A stretch of DNA of 64,000 nt. Source: Euptelea pleiosperma. Taxonomy: Eukaryota > Streptophyta > Magnoliopsida > Ranunculales > Eupteleaceae. The stretch lies in contig CM068543.1 in NCBI GenBank assembly GCA_035048495.1, positions 23,983,751-24,047,750 of the forward strand, read 5' to 3'. The translations under genes were made by a program, and so were the position numbers. The notes beneath the pieces were generated by a model. That model did not search any database and had not been told where the DNA came from. It was given only the letters and a program-made list of their open reading frames with translations. Positions 45,619-57,811 of this stretch are shown here, in pieces (position 1 is the stretch's first letter; every line of letters starts with the position of its first letter).

Positions 45619-47740
45619 AAGTCTGCTCCATTAGATACATTCCCGCTAAACTCGATGAGTTTGCGGCTTTGTTAACCTCGGTCAAAGAACCCACTACTAC
45701 TCTCCTCTTAGTCTTTACTGAGAAGCTTCGATCTCTCCTCGTTGACCTAAATATTTTGCGGGTCTGCTCAAAAAGCGTACTGTCCTTCTCTCAGTCTACA
45801 CTGAGGAAGACCTGTTCTACACAGGTATACCTAGACAAGGGATATGATAGTAGTCTTTGCTCCATCTTAGGTGTCGGAAAGACTGTAGATTCACTCAGTC
45901 TCCATGCGTTTTAACCTGGTTGGGGGTACTTGATATACCCCCGTCATGTTTGGCTGAAGACGTAAAACTTAGCGCTTTTGGAAAGGCAATTCCGATATTC
46001 ATAGAGTACATGAGTCTCATGCATTTGTTATTATTGTTATATCTCTCGAAACGCAGGTACATTCATTCTTCCCATCATCAGGTACCACACACTGTCGCAT
46101 TTCCGCCGACTTGGTAACATCCCCCCTAAACCTTTGCATCATTACCGATTTTTTTCATCATTTTATGTCCTGGTCATGAGCATCGAGGACAGTGCTGTAT
46201 TTTGGTTGGGGGTGGGTATTTACCAAAACTCATGTCTTCATTTTGATAAAAAAAAAATGATTGTTTTTGGGTGGTTTCCGATGTTTTTTGAAGTTTTTTA
46301 GAATTTCAAAAATGTGTCAAATACCCTGGTTGGTGGTCAGTATTGAGGATGACAATTTTTATTTAAGGTTAGCTTTGAGTCAAGTCAAGCGTGACTACAG
46401 CAGGTTTGAAAATATAGAAAAACTCAGATTCAGCACAATTGTACACTATCAACATCAGAGTCATCCTAAGTTTGGAAACTCTAGAGATCCTGTGAGAATA
46501 ATTGTGGAGACCTAAGCCAGTGAGCTTTTAAGCCTTTAATCATTTTAAAGGATTATACAACAATTCCGAATCACAAGATAACTCACTATTCTTTTTGCCC
46601 GCAATATTCGTTGAGAGATCTCATTATCCTTTGCTTCGATGATAAAACTCGGAACGACATCAACATTGGATTATTACGACATAACCTTCTCTGTATCCAG
46701 TCAAGACAGTATACATGATAGTGCAAACCCTAGAAAATGATTTAGGCCATTTTTTTGAACCATTCAGCCTTTTACTTCACCTGAATTATACTTCACTAGA
46801 AAACCTTTTGAACCATTTATAAGAGCCTTTCTTTGTTAAGCCCGTAAACCAAAAACCCGGTTAAGTTACTACTCGCGACCCTACTTCTGAGAAGGATAGA
46901 GAAATAATGGATATGGGTGTACCATAAAAAGAAAAGTCAAGAAAAATCAAAGAAAAAGACAAGTGGTTCAGACTGAAAAGAATATATGAAAAGAAAGTAT
47001 GAAAAAGAGTTGAAAAGCAATTGAGCTGTCTCAGAAATATCGAGAAAAAGAGAAAAATATAAAAAAAAGGAAAAGAACTAGATAATGGTACTACACTGCA
47101 GGAAAAATGTAAGAAAATGGAGATATCCTCTCAAGGTCTTTGAAATCCTGTATCCCTTATTTTTCTACACCTGACCTAAGCCTCATTACAACCCAGGAAA
47201 GTCCTACTTGATTCTAGGATAGCACAATCATAAAATGTGGAGATTGGAGAAGGAGAAGCTATAGAGTTTGATCTGACGTTCCTGAGTGAAGTGATATTCC
47301 AATCATAAGATCTTCTTCTGTTAAAGATGTCCTTCAAATAATACATATGTGAGATCTTTGCTTTCATATATCAACACATTTTCCTCACATATAAATTGAG
47401 AGAAAAGAAGAAAATCATTTTTGAGTGATTCATTTCTGAGAGTTTTACAAGAATTGAGGACGAGGCATAAAAACTTAGAGGTGATCTGGAAATCTTTACT
47501 ATCGGACGATGAGAATGTTGAGCACACACACACGCAGAGTTTGACTATTCTGGGTCCTGATTCTCAATCTGTAGTATCGCCAAAACTTCCCGACTCTTTG
47601 CTAACCTATAACTATTTTTGCATCCATTCGATGATTTGACGAACGGTCTTTTCCCTGAGCTAATATGCAAAAGTGTGCAGCATGTGCAGAGCCATTTTAA
47701 GCTCATTTATTTTTGCACTAATTGTCAAAGATTGACAATA
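45619..47740 (+). other. E1 3' untranslated region
   Basis: 45619-45914 continues the coding similarity to E2 with stops. GAGGACAGTGCTGTATTTTGG with TTGGGGGTGGG (46185-46215) is the kind of block found after gag in large Gypsy relatives. The rest is AT-rich without domains. Confidence 0.45.
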
Positions 47741-47756
47741 TGCTAGTTGGGGGTTG
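47741..47756 (+). other. polypurine tract of E1
   Basis: GCTAGTTGGGGGTTG lies directly before the 3' LTR. E2 has GCTAGTTAGGGGTTG in the same place on the minus strand. Confidence 0.6.
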
Positions 47757-49580
47757 TGATATTCGCTTAAAAGTGCATATTTCCCACTGTTATCTTCTAA
47801 GCGTTATCACACTCTCTTACGTAAAACTGCTCTAATTATCCACTTTTCTATGTAAGAGTCTCTTTCATTACGTAGAACATATTTTTTTAGACGAAATGGT
47901 ATATTTGCATGTATTAAACATATTTCTGGAAGTCTAGGTATGAAGATGTTTTGATCAAGTCTCATTACTTGTTTTTCTCTTGCAGGAAACCTGATCGAGC
48001 TATTCTAGAGACTTGCGGGGCCACGATCAACCATAGAAGCCTAATATCAAAGCTTAAAGAGCCAACAGGCTAAGGATGAGAAGATATAGGCCAAAGATGA
48101 GAAGAACCAGAGAGTCGAAAGAATCGAGGGATGACCAAGAGAGAAGGAGAGACAAGCCCTCATAGAAGAGACTAAGGAGATTAAAGCTTATATACCAATA
48201 CAAGGCGAGTGCTTGTTTAGTTGGTAAAGCATGCAGAAGACCAAGTCAAAGATCAGGGTTCAAGACCCTCTGCTAGCATTTTCTCCTTATTTTTGTAATA
48301 ATTTCTCTCTCCTCTCTCTAAATCCTCATTCTCTCTCTACTCTCAATATCAACCACCCGATCCTATCTCCTTCCGAAATCACTCGATCCTACGGCTTAAC
48401 TTGGTCGATCCCCACCGTCCAATGATTCGTCCGATCATCATCATCTGTTCTACCGTCTGATCATCAGCATATCTTCAGATCTTTCCTCCGATCACCCATC
48501 GGTGACCTTAGAATCCAGTGGCCCTCATCATTCCATGTCCAATCATATGGGCCATGGACAAGCTAGAGATATCGGCCCAATATCATTGGCCCACGGCCTC
48601 ACTCAAATTCTTCAAAAAGGTATGGCCAATGCCGCATGACTAATATGGGGACACTTTTGGAAATAAAAGATTTGTGGCATTATTGCAAGGTGGTTTTCAA
48701 AAGTATTTTGAGAATGTATTTTTAGACAGTAAGTTTGAAAACCAAAAGGGCAATATTAGTTTTTGACAAAAAAAAGCCAAAAGTTTTGATTAGGGAAAGG
48801 ATCTTTCAAGTTTATAAAAAGAAAGATATTTTAAAGGAGGATGTTGGCTGGTTTTGGAAAGAAAAAAAGAGAGAAAATGTCTCTCGTAAAAGGAGAACCG
48901 AAAAAAAAAACCCAAAAGGCTTTCTTCCCATGGACGGATCCCACATTCGAATCTATTTTTCTTTCCCCCCCAAAAAACCCTAGCTGTCTTCTCCTTTACC
49001 TCCTCTCCACTGCCGCCCCCTTCCATTAACAAAAGAGAGAGATCTCTCTCTTAGCTACTGCCTATCTTCTCCACCGATCTCCCATGCATCTATCCTCTCC
49101 TTAACTGATCTGTCTAAGGAATAAAAAAAAGAACCAAAACAAGAGAAAGAAAGGAAGAGAAGAGAAGAAAACGAAGTGAGGGAGGTTTCGCCTCCACTCC
49201 TTGCACCGTCCAGCATCTCCACCACAGCAACCGCCCCTACCTCGTCCTCTTCATCGCCGCCCACAACACTGCATCGCCTCCCTCTCCTCATCTCCCCTAT
49301 CGACCTGCAACCTCCTCTCTCCTCCACGAGCTCCATTGCCAGACTTGCAGGTCTACAACTCTGGCGAAACCAGCAAGAGAACAAAAAAAAAGAAGAAAAA
49401 AAGGAGATAGAAGAAGGAAAGAGAGGAGGCTTACCTCCTCTGGAGTTGCTGCCCCAATCACGCCCATTCTCCTCGCTCCACTGCAGGTCCGCTTGCAACC
49501 GCCACGCCCCACTTCTCTACCTTGGCTTGCCCCTTCTCAAAGCCATCCATCATTTCCTCTAGCTGCTGTCGCCCCTTCAT
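47757..49580 (+). mobile_element. 3' LTR of E1, truncated
   Basis: Begins TGATATTCGCTTAAAAGTG. It matches the 5' LTR to position 41464, then stops at 49580 (GCCCCTTCAT), lacking the last ~900 bp. Confidence 0.7.
48205..48274 (+). ncRNA. tRNA-like module inside E1 3' LTR
   Basis: Like 40061-40124 but with 11 more bases between the A and B boxes (GACCAAGTCAAAG), closer to tRNA length. B box GGTTCAAGACC at 48257-48267. Confidence 0.6.
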
Positions 49581-50205
49581 TAGAGCTATTAAGGGTTCTC
49601 ACATACGCTCATGTATATGGGTATTTGCTGATGGATAAGAATGTTTCAAGCAAATTGGCTGTCTTTTACACCCTTTTTATTCACTTTGAATATAGGTAGC
49701 TTTCACTCTCCATGTAGGTAGCCCTTTTCTGCAGCAATGAGAATCAGATTTCAATTTCGAACAGGGCTATACAGATGGCATACACTCTAACTTGAATGGA
49801 GGTAGCTGTTTCCTTAATATAATAACTCTCGTTTGAAAGCCAACAGTCAACTATAGTGCAGTTTCGAAATCAACCGAAGGCAGGAACACTACTAATTTGA
49901 AGTCATATCTAGTAGAGATTTATTCCTTATTCCTGGAATAAGATTTAGAAATAATACTGAAATCATATTATTCATGAAGAAAAATCAGTCAGTGTGTAGG
50001 GGGTGTGAAACCCATGATTACAAGAGATAATTTTAACCACTGACAAAGACAAGGTATAAATGAATAATCATTACAAACATAGAAAATATATATATCACCA
50101 TGATATGATATTGATGAACTCATAACAAGTCTGAAATTTGATTATTCGAAATCAGTTTTAATCAACCAGATTATTATGAAAGCAAAAAAAATATAAACTA
50201 CAAGA
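49581..50205. other. unassigned sequence between E1 and the Copia pol
   Basis: The position suggests Copia 3' non-coding sequence or LTR remainder, but no match to 55122-56478 was found. Repeated GGTAGCTTTCACTCT and GGTAGCTGTTTCC occur here. Confidence 0.3.
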
Positions 50206-50620
50206 TTAATCAATCAAACTAATACCGATAGATTTAAGAAGAAATTCGAATCTAACGACATCAAGAGGTTTTGTAAAAATATCTGCTAATTGATTTTCGG
50301 TTACGACATGCTCCAAAGTGATAATTTTTTCTTCAATAAGATCTCTTATAAAGTGATGACAAATGTCAATATGTTTAGTTCTAGAGTGTTGAATAGGATT
50401 TTTTGATATATTTATCGCACTCGTATTATCACGATATATAGTCATCAATGCTTGATTGATCCCATAATAAGTTAACATCTGCTTCATCCATAGCAGTTGA
50501 GTACAACAGCTCCCAGCTGCAATATACTTGGCTTCAGCAGTAGATAAAGAAATACAATTCTGTTTCTTGCTTTGTCAACTAACTAGACTGTTCCCAACAT
50601 AAAAACACCAACCACTGGTG
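50206..50620 (-). pseudogene. Copia RNase H domain
   Basis: Minus strand: STAEAKYIAAGSCC at about 50505-50545, then a frame with DNTSAINISKNPIQHSRTKHID and ADIFTKPL, the classic C-terminal end of Copia polyproteins. Most relatives have an acidic residue where this copy has K in AEAKY. Broken by stops upstream. Confidence 0.85.
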
Positions 50621-50697
50621 CTTTTTCTATCATCAACATTTTCAGCCCAGTCAGCATCAGAATACCCTACAAGTTCTGCAGTAGTATCAAATGAATA

Positions 50698-51680
50698 CTA
50701 GAGATCATATCCCACAGTTCCACTAACATACCTGATGATACGTTTGACTGCAAAAATATGAGATTCTTTGGGATTAACTTGAAACCTAGCACATGCACCC
50801 ACACTGATGGAAATATCAGGACGACTAGCGGTGAGATAGAGTAAACTTCCTATCATGCTTCTGTATAAGGTCTGGTCAACATCCTTTCCTTCAGTGTCTT
50901 TGCTTAGCTTTGTAGTTGTACTCATGGGAGTACGATGGTGTTTAGCTGATTCCATACAAAATTCCTTAACTAGGTCTTTGCTATATTTGGATTGAGAAAT
51001 AAAAATTCCATTATCCAACTGTTTCACTTGAAGACCTAGAAAATAACTCAGTTCACTAGCCATACTCATTTCAAATTCTTTCTTCATTTATTTTGAAAAC
51101 ATGTGAGCATGATCAACAGATGTGGACTCAAAAATAATATCATCAACATAGATTTGAACAATCACATAAATTCTTGAATAGTTTTAACAAATAAGGTCTT
51201 GTCCACTTCTCCTCTGATGAAACCTTGGTGAAGCAGAAAAGTGGTCAATCTCTCATACCAAGCCCTAGGGGCTTGTTTTAAGCCATACAAGGCCTTTTTG
51301 AGACGATAAACTTGATCATGAAATTTTGGATCCTCAAACCCTTTGGGTTGTTCCACATAAACTTCTTCTTGAAGAACACCATTCAAGAAGGCACTCTTGA
51401 CATCCACCTAAAAGAGTTTAAATTTAAGATGACAAGCAACAGTAAGCAATATTCGAATGGATTCCAATCTAGCAACATGAGCAAAAGTTTCATCAAAATC
51501 AATGCCTTCAATTTGAGTATAGCCTTGAGCTACAAGTCTGACTTTATTTCTGACAACGGTTCCATTTTCATCTGATTTATTTTTGAAAATCCATTTAGTG
51601 CCTATAACATTAGTATCTTTAGGTCTAGGCACTAAATACCAAACATCATTTTTAGTGAATTGACTTTGTTCCTTCTGCAT
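50698..51680 (-). pseudogene. Copia reverse transcriptase domain
   Basis: In order on the minus strand: [60 protein letters not shown] (51139-51150), YFLGLQVKQ and LYLTASRPDI. The catalytic YVDD is kept. Stops split the frame at about 51407, 51160 and 51088, so it cannot make one polyprotein. Sequence style suggests the SIRE/Maximus side of Copia (inference). Confidence 0.9.
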
Positions 51681-51689
51681 GGTACTAAT

Positions 51690-51995
51690 CTAATTTTTAT
51701 CAGTAAGAGCTTCAGAAATATTTTTGGGTTCAATCTGAGAAGTATAACACACAAAGTTAACAATATTTTCAATTTGTCTCCTAGTTTGAACTCTACTTCT
51801 TGTCTCACCAATGATATCAACACTAGGATGATTTTTCTTAACCCATAAGGGAAGAGATTTATCAGCATGAGAATCACTAGAAGATAGAGTAACATGAATG
51901 TCATCAATATTTTGACAGATATCATCACATTTGTCATCTTGTGAGGAATTATCTTCAATATTCAAGTCATCAATAACCACATTAATAGACTCCAT
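51690..51995 (-). pseudogene. Copia linker between integrase and RT
   Basis: WVKKNHPSVDIIGETRSRVQTRRQ and SQIEPKNISEAL match the usual NHP..IIG....VxTRRQ linker that precedes RT. Confidence 0.8.
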
Positions 51996-52051
51996 TATCG
52001 TTTTAGTTCTTTGATTAAGAACCCGATAAGCTCTACTATTAGTGGAATAAC

Positions 52052-52759
52052 CTAGAAAAATTCCTTCATCTCCTCTTTTATCAAATTTTTCAGAGATTCT
52101 CTATCTCTAAGAATGTAGCATTTGCTTCTAAAAACCTTGAAATATTTGACATTAGGTTTTTTACTCGACCAGATTTCATAAGGAGTATTCAAAGTTCCTA
52201 GTCTCAAATAAACTCTATTGAGAGTATAACAAATAGTGTTCACTACTTCTGCCCATAAGTTTTGGGATAAGTTTTTGCTGTGAAGCATTACCCGGGCCAT
52301 TTCTTGAATCACCCTATTCTTTCTTTCCACCACTCTATTCTGCTGTGGTGTAATAGGTGCAGAAAATTCATGCTTAATGCCAATAGCATCACAGTACTTA
52401 GTGAGATAAGAACCTTCAAATTCTCTTCCATGATTAGTACGAATCCTGACTATACAGTAGCCTTTTTCATTTTGTATTTTTTGGCATATCTTTTTACATT
52501 CTTCAAAAGCATCTGATTTCTCTCTAAGAAAAGCAATCAAAGTCAATCTAGAGTAATCATCTACCATAATTAGAATGTATCTTTTACCTCCCAAACTTTC
52601 AGTCCTCATTGGACCCATAAGATCTATGTGAATCAAATCAAGCACTTTGGAGGTAGTACAATAATTTTCCTTTTTGTGAGAGCTTTTTATTTGTTTACCA
52701 ATTTGGCAAGCTCCACAAATAGTGCCCGTAGGTTTTCCCAATTTGGGCACACCTCTCAC
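52052..52759 (-). pseudogene. Copia integrase core
   Basis: CGACQIGKQ, LDLIHIDLMGPM (first catalytic D), then RTNHGREFE where the second catalytic D is replaced by N, then PQQNRVVERKNR where the E is kept but the usual G is R. The core ends PNVKYFKVFRSKCYI. Loss of the second Asp should inactivate strand transfer (family knowledge). Confidence 0.85.
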
Positions 52760-52792
52760 TAATTCTTTATTAGTGATTTTAACTAGGTCTTT

Positions 52793-53080
52793 TTAGTTCA
52801 TGTAACCTAGTATTTGGTGCCATAAGTCAAAATCATTTAATTTGATAGAATTGCAGATGATCTTGGGATTTCTACTAATGATATAACAGTTTTCAGAGGT
52901 TCTTGAACCTCTCATAACACATTTGCCAAATTCATCAATAATATCACATCCTTGGCTTGTGAATTTAACTGAATGATTATTATCACAAATTTGACTTATG
53001 CTAAGAAGATTGGCATTGCGTCCCTCAACACAGAGAACATTATCAAGCTTAGGAATACCTGGAGCTTGAATACTTCCCAA
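52793..53080 (-). pseudogene. Copia protease-to-GAG-pre-integrase region
   Basis: LDNVLCVEGRNANLLSISQICD and FDLWHQILGYMN, the LWHxxLGH zinc-site region with the last H changed. Upstream sequence (53080-53199) keeps CSRHMTGDKLMF-type text on the minus strand, the usual region after the protease. Confidence 0.75.
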
Positions 53081-53199
53081 TCAATGACCTTGGCCATACT
53101 TCTATCCTCAATAGTAACACTTCCATCCTTATGATCTTCAATATGACAAAACATTAACTTGTCTCCAGTCATGTGTCTAGAACAACCACTGTCCAGATA

Positions 53200-53890
53200 C
53201 TATTTATTATTTTCTAAAGCTTTGAAAGCAGAATGAATCATAAGACATTTTTGATTATCTTTTCTCACCCAAATGGTCTTAAAATTTGAAGGTTTTGCCA
53301 TTTGTTTGGGAAGAAATGAATTGTTCATTGTTTTGTCGTTTCTGGACCATTGATTCTTAGCAACATGACTATCAAACAAAGTTTTTCTTAATTCAAAAAT
53401 TTTAGAAATTTCTCTCTTTAGTTCATTAGATTTCATGTATAACCCACTTAGCCTAGAATTATGATGACTTTTCAATTCAGTTTGTTTGAACTTTGTTGTC
53501 TTACATTTTTCTGTAGGATATGTGGGTTTCACATTATTTTTATGAGAGCAAAGATGAGAATCAAAATTCTTAAATTTAGCAATATCATTATTGTTTGTCA
53601 ATTGATTTTTCAAGGACTTTTGAGACTCTTTTTCCAACACATTATTTTTCATTAGAAGCAATTTCTTCTCTTCTTACCACTGTCTCCTTTCATTAGTGAG
53701 TTCAATATTTTTCAATTCCAATGACACATTTTTACAATCCAATTTCTCCATTTGTAAAAATAAATCTTTATTTTCTTTAGTCAATCTCAGATTGTCTAAA
53801 TATAGTTTCTCATAAGCTATATTCAAATAGTCTTCAGACAATGGAGTTCTTGATGTATTTTCACATTCTCTTTGCAGTTTGACAAATTAA
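53200..53890 (-). pseudogene. Copia gag coiled-coil remnant
   Basis: Minus-strand Lys/Asn/Glu-rich text with YEKLYLDNLRLTKENKDLF and LKNIELTNERRQW, then the frame at 53200-53661. It fits the long coiled-coil gag C-terminus of SIRE-type Copia. The capsid part and zinc knuckle are not found before the PBS, so gag is internally deleted. Confidence 0.6.
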
Positions 53891-53947
53891 TGAAAATGGA
53901 CTGGTTTCTCAGGAATCTAAATTCAGGTGATTAAACCTTAAATAGAA

Positions 53948-55092
53948 GAGTGATGATCACATGGGCCGGGTTCTATCAATGCATCTATGGGACTCATTGT
54001 GGGCAACTTCTGATTAGTTGCCTGATCACCTCGGGCTACGCAGTAGCTATTACAATAAATTCTATTTTAGAATAGTTTAACCATTTAAGATTAAATACAT
54101 TATTTTAAATAGTAATTAAAGGTGTTACCAAAAATGTTTCATCTTCCAATGAACGACTTATTCTCTCTTCTTGTCTTGTTCCATATCAATTTGATCCTTT
54201 GCAAAATAGAAAAATGATCAGAAGATCCTAACCATCCAAGCTACATCACAGACTTTTGGCATGGAAAGAACATAGGTTAGGATTGGGTGACACCCATTTT
54301 GACTTACCCACATAAAAGATGAATCAATGGCTGAATTTCTAACCCCATCAAATTTGGTTTTAAAGTTACACGGGAAGAATCGACGGTCCATAATTCTTCA
54401 ACTTCTAAACCAGTCTAAAAATATCGGAATGATTTGAAATTTTGTGAGGGTGATCTCCTCAACATAGAGATCATCCTCACCAAAAATTAGCCATTGATTC
54501 ATCTTCTATGTGGGCATGCCAAAATGGGTGTCACCCAATTCCGACCCTTTTAACCATAAGAATTTGAGCATTATTGCAGTTTATTTGACAGCAAAGATTG
54601 AATGGTTTTAAATCACTGGTTAGGCTGATTTATTGTTTGTAGGTCCACCGAGGGACATGCCAAACATCCATATGGTCAACATCCACTAAGAGTGTGCCAC
54701 ATAGCTCGTATTATTTGTGACTGGCTTCTGTCACAATGTTTTGTGACAGAAGTTTTACTCCTAAATGATGAATGTATGCAGAGAAAAATTGAGGAAGACC
54801 CTACCCATGAGTGATATGAAGTTGAGGGAGATGAGAGGGGGAGGGCAGGTCGGCAGGTCATTTATTGGAGGAAACTTTTAATTGCTATTTAAAATAGTAG
54901 CAATTAAAAGCAACACCTTTAATTGCTATTTAAAATAATATAATATAATCTTAAAATGGCTAAACTATTTTAAAATAGAATTTATTGCAATAGCTACTAC
55001 GCAGCACGAGGTGAGTTGGCAACTAATCAAAAGTTGCCAACAATGAGTCCCATGGACGCATGAATAGAACCCGGCCCATGTGATCATAACGC
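53948..55092. mobile_element. MULE-like non-autonomous TIR element in the Copia gag
   Basis: Long inverted repeats of over 150 bp: left TGATCACATGGGCCGGGTT, right AACCCGGCCCATGTGATCA. They are flanked by a 9-bp duplication TAAATAGAA (53939-53947 and 55093-55101). 9 bp and long TIRs are typical of Mutator-like elements. It hosts a MITE at 54275-54547 and an M1 half-element at 54600-54710. No transposase. Confidence 0.8.
54275..54547. mobile_element. MITE with TTGGGTGACACCC ends
   Basis: Inverted ends GGATTGGGTGACACCC and GGGTGTCACCCAATTCC around a core with GGTGATCTCCTCAAC and GATCATCCTCACC. Nested within the MULE-like element. Confidence 0.75.
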
Positions 55093-55108
55093 TAAATAGA
55101 AATACCCA

Positions 55109-55119
55109 CTCTGATACCA
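55109..55119 (-). other. primer binding site of the Copia element
   Basis: On the minus strand TGGTATCAGAG, complementary to the 3' end of initiator tRNA-Met, two bases inside the LTR. Confidence 0.85.
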
Positions 55120-55121
55120 AT

Positions 55122-56478
55122 TGAAATTCTACTGGTCCGTTCTCTTTAATTCAATATACCTAGAAGGGGGGGGGGTTGATTAGGTATTTAAAATTAATTA
55201 TACCTACACAGTTTTACTGGTCGATGGTAAGGGGATAAAATCGCATGCCTTAGTTGTTTGATAAAGGATTATCACAACCGACTTAAATTAAATATACCTC
55301 CGTGGTATATTGTCTTTTTGTCGTTTGATTTAATCAAGATAGATTGTGGAATACAAACAAACAATCACACAAGACAAGAGATTTTTACGTGGAAACCTTA
55401 GCTAAGGAAAAACCATGGGACCACGTCCAGACGGAAAGTATCACTAACTGAAAAGTTAAATGAAACAAAGGTTACCTACGCAGCACCATTGTAAATACAG
55501 CTTCCAACCTTAGCCAAGGCCTACTGTCGATGCGTCCACGTCATCTGAATCAACACCACGAATCCACGCGCGCCCTTCCAGCCAAGAAGCCTTTTTCGCT
55601 TGTTCAGTTTGGTACACCCCAAACCTACCGTCGATCGGCTCCTCCGATCTTAATTCTCAACACTCCCGCCTTTGCAGAAGGTGAAGAATTCAGTACGCCC
55701 TAGGTTGAGTAAAGGATCAAGCTCTTAGCTTTGATCAAGAAGAGAAGAAGCTCACAAGATGTGAATGGAAAACAAGCTTCTTGCTCTTCGAATGGACACT
55801 CTAAATAAATAAGGCCTTTGCTTCTCTCTCTTGAAGATTGAGTCACTCTATGTCTCTGTGTGTATTAAGAGGAGGCATAGAAGGGTTCTATTTATAGAAT
55901 TCCAAGACCCTAAGTTATGTGGAATGTGGGATGATGGAACCTAGAATTTTGGATATGAGAAAGATCAATTCTGTTCAAGGTCCAATCGATTGGGCCATGT
56001 CCAATCGATGGGAGATAAGTGTCTAATCGATTGGGCTCAATAAGTTTTCTGTTCCGAAGGCACTAATCAATTGTACAGAGTTCTCCAATCGATTACACAG
56101 AGTCTCCAATCGATTATACTCAGAAAGATTTTTGTTCCGAAGGCTCCAATCGATTTCACAGAGTCTCCAATCGATTGTGCTCAAATAAGTTTCTGCCTCG
56201 TAGTCTCCAATCGATTAGGCTATGTCCAATCGATTGGGGATACATGTCCAATCGATTGGACTATCCCATTAGTCAATAAAATTGACTTTGACTCGAGTCT
56301 ATCCAATGACTAAGTTTGACCATTATATTTTGTTCATTTTAATCAAGTCCTATGGCCACTAAGTCACTTACATTCCTAATCGAGCGTACACAATCGTTAA
56401 CTAACAAATCGGCAGTTACTCAGATGACTCCTATCATCAACCGTCTGATTCTTGATTTCTCTATCTTTTAGTCTTCAC
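55122..56478 (-). mobile_element. 5' LTR of the Copia element (outer limit uncertain)
   Basis: Starts (plus) TGAAATTC next to the PBS. Matches 38098-39617. Contains TATAAATAG on the minus strand at 55888-55896 and a dense AATCGATT array at 55975-56270. The LTR start on the far side may lie up to about 56516. Confidence 0.75.
55975..56270. repeat. CCAATCGATTGG motif array in the LTR promoter
   Basis: About nine AATCGATT palindromes in 300 bp, beginning about 80 bp upstream of the minus-strand TATA box. A matching array lies at 39000-39400. Confidence 0.8.
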
Positions 56479-56865
56479 GTAGTTGGTGAAGTATGCATAC
56501 CACGACATCTTCACACTACACTAGTGCTCGTAGGAACGGTTACAAGAATATTTTTATGTCAAACGGAATCTTTGCCAAATTGAATATGAAAATATTCCTT
56601 ACATCCTCCTTCGCTTCTTCTTCTTCTCCTTCTACTTCTTGCTTTAGGGTGTTGCTATTGCTACGGGATCTTCATCTGCCTTCATGAGCACAAGAAGAGG
56701 TGCAGGATTCGAGTTTTTCATCGTCGGCTTCTTTTCCATGAATCCAATCCAACAATAAACCATAGAAACCCCCTCTTTGTTGATAATAAACAATAAACCC
56801 TAGAAATCCTCTCTATGCATAGTTGGGCTCGGGTTGGGTTAAGCTGCCCAAGGCCTTAGCCCGAG
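56479..56865. other. no gene; flank of E2
   Basis: CTTCTTCTTCTTCTCC-type sequence, then a GGGCTCGGGTTGGG repeat at 56824-56840 whose other half resumes after E2 at 63802. Confidence 0.4.
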
Positions 56866-57811
56866 TAAAAGTAAGGTTTTTCCACGTCGTTGAATCGAAA
56901 CCCTTGATTTCAACAATATTTATAATTTTTTCGATTTGGTTCACTAAATCCTGCAAAAATACAGACTTGTACAGTGGCTCGTGTCGGATATCGTCTGCAC
57001 TCGGGATTAGTTAGCACAATAAGAAACAAGAATAATCAGAAAATGCTCAGAATAAATGAATGGATGAAAATGGTGGAGGTTGATTTAAAATATGCTTGAG
57101 ATTGTTGTTAAAACTATTAGAATAAAATAAACATAAAAGAAACGAGAATGAAAAACACAATAAATAAAAATAATTTAAACTTGAATTTTAAACTTGTTCA
57201 TTAAACTAAAAATAAATGCTCACAAGGCTTGTCCAAATGCTTTATAGCGGAAATAACATTAAACCAAATTAATCTAGAAAGCCATTAAAATATTACCCTA
57301 AAAAGCATGTAAAGGTAGATAAGGAAAGAAGAAAGAGAAAGAAGGCATGAAGATTAGAGAGATGAATTAGAGAGAAGCTTACCATTGAAGAGGTAGATGG
57401 TACAACTTCGATTGGATCAACCTCAATAGGATTGAGGATTGTAGCCTTTGATTGTGGAGGATGGAATGGGCAGCAAGGAGACGTTGCTGCTTGACGCTTT
57501 GCACCTCAAGGTGGAGGCGTTAATGGTGAGTTCGCGGGAGAAGAAGGGTGAAGAAGAAGAGAAAGAAAGAAGAAAGAGAGGAAGAGAAGGGGGAGGGAAC
57601 CAACCCAAAAAGGAGAGATCGTAGATCTCTTATAGACTTTTTTTTTTTTTTTTGCTTGTTGTAAAAATGATGACCGTTGGATCTCTCTAGATCCAACGGT
57701 TGGGAATGGGTTAGTTAGATGAGAGAGAGTGACTAGGATAGAGAGAGATGGGGGAGAGAAGAATCGGTTAAGTGAGACAAATTCTCTCTTGTTGTTGTAA
57801 ATGGGCATAGA

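Noticed and set aside
38098..56516. Copia element proved as a single 18-kb insertion with matching target duplication
   Set aside because: The outer LTR end and the part of the 3' LTR beyond E1 could not be found, and flanking bases do not match, so the link between 38.1-39.6 kb and 50-56.5 kb stays an inference.
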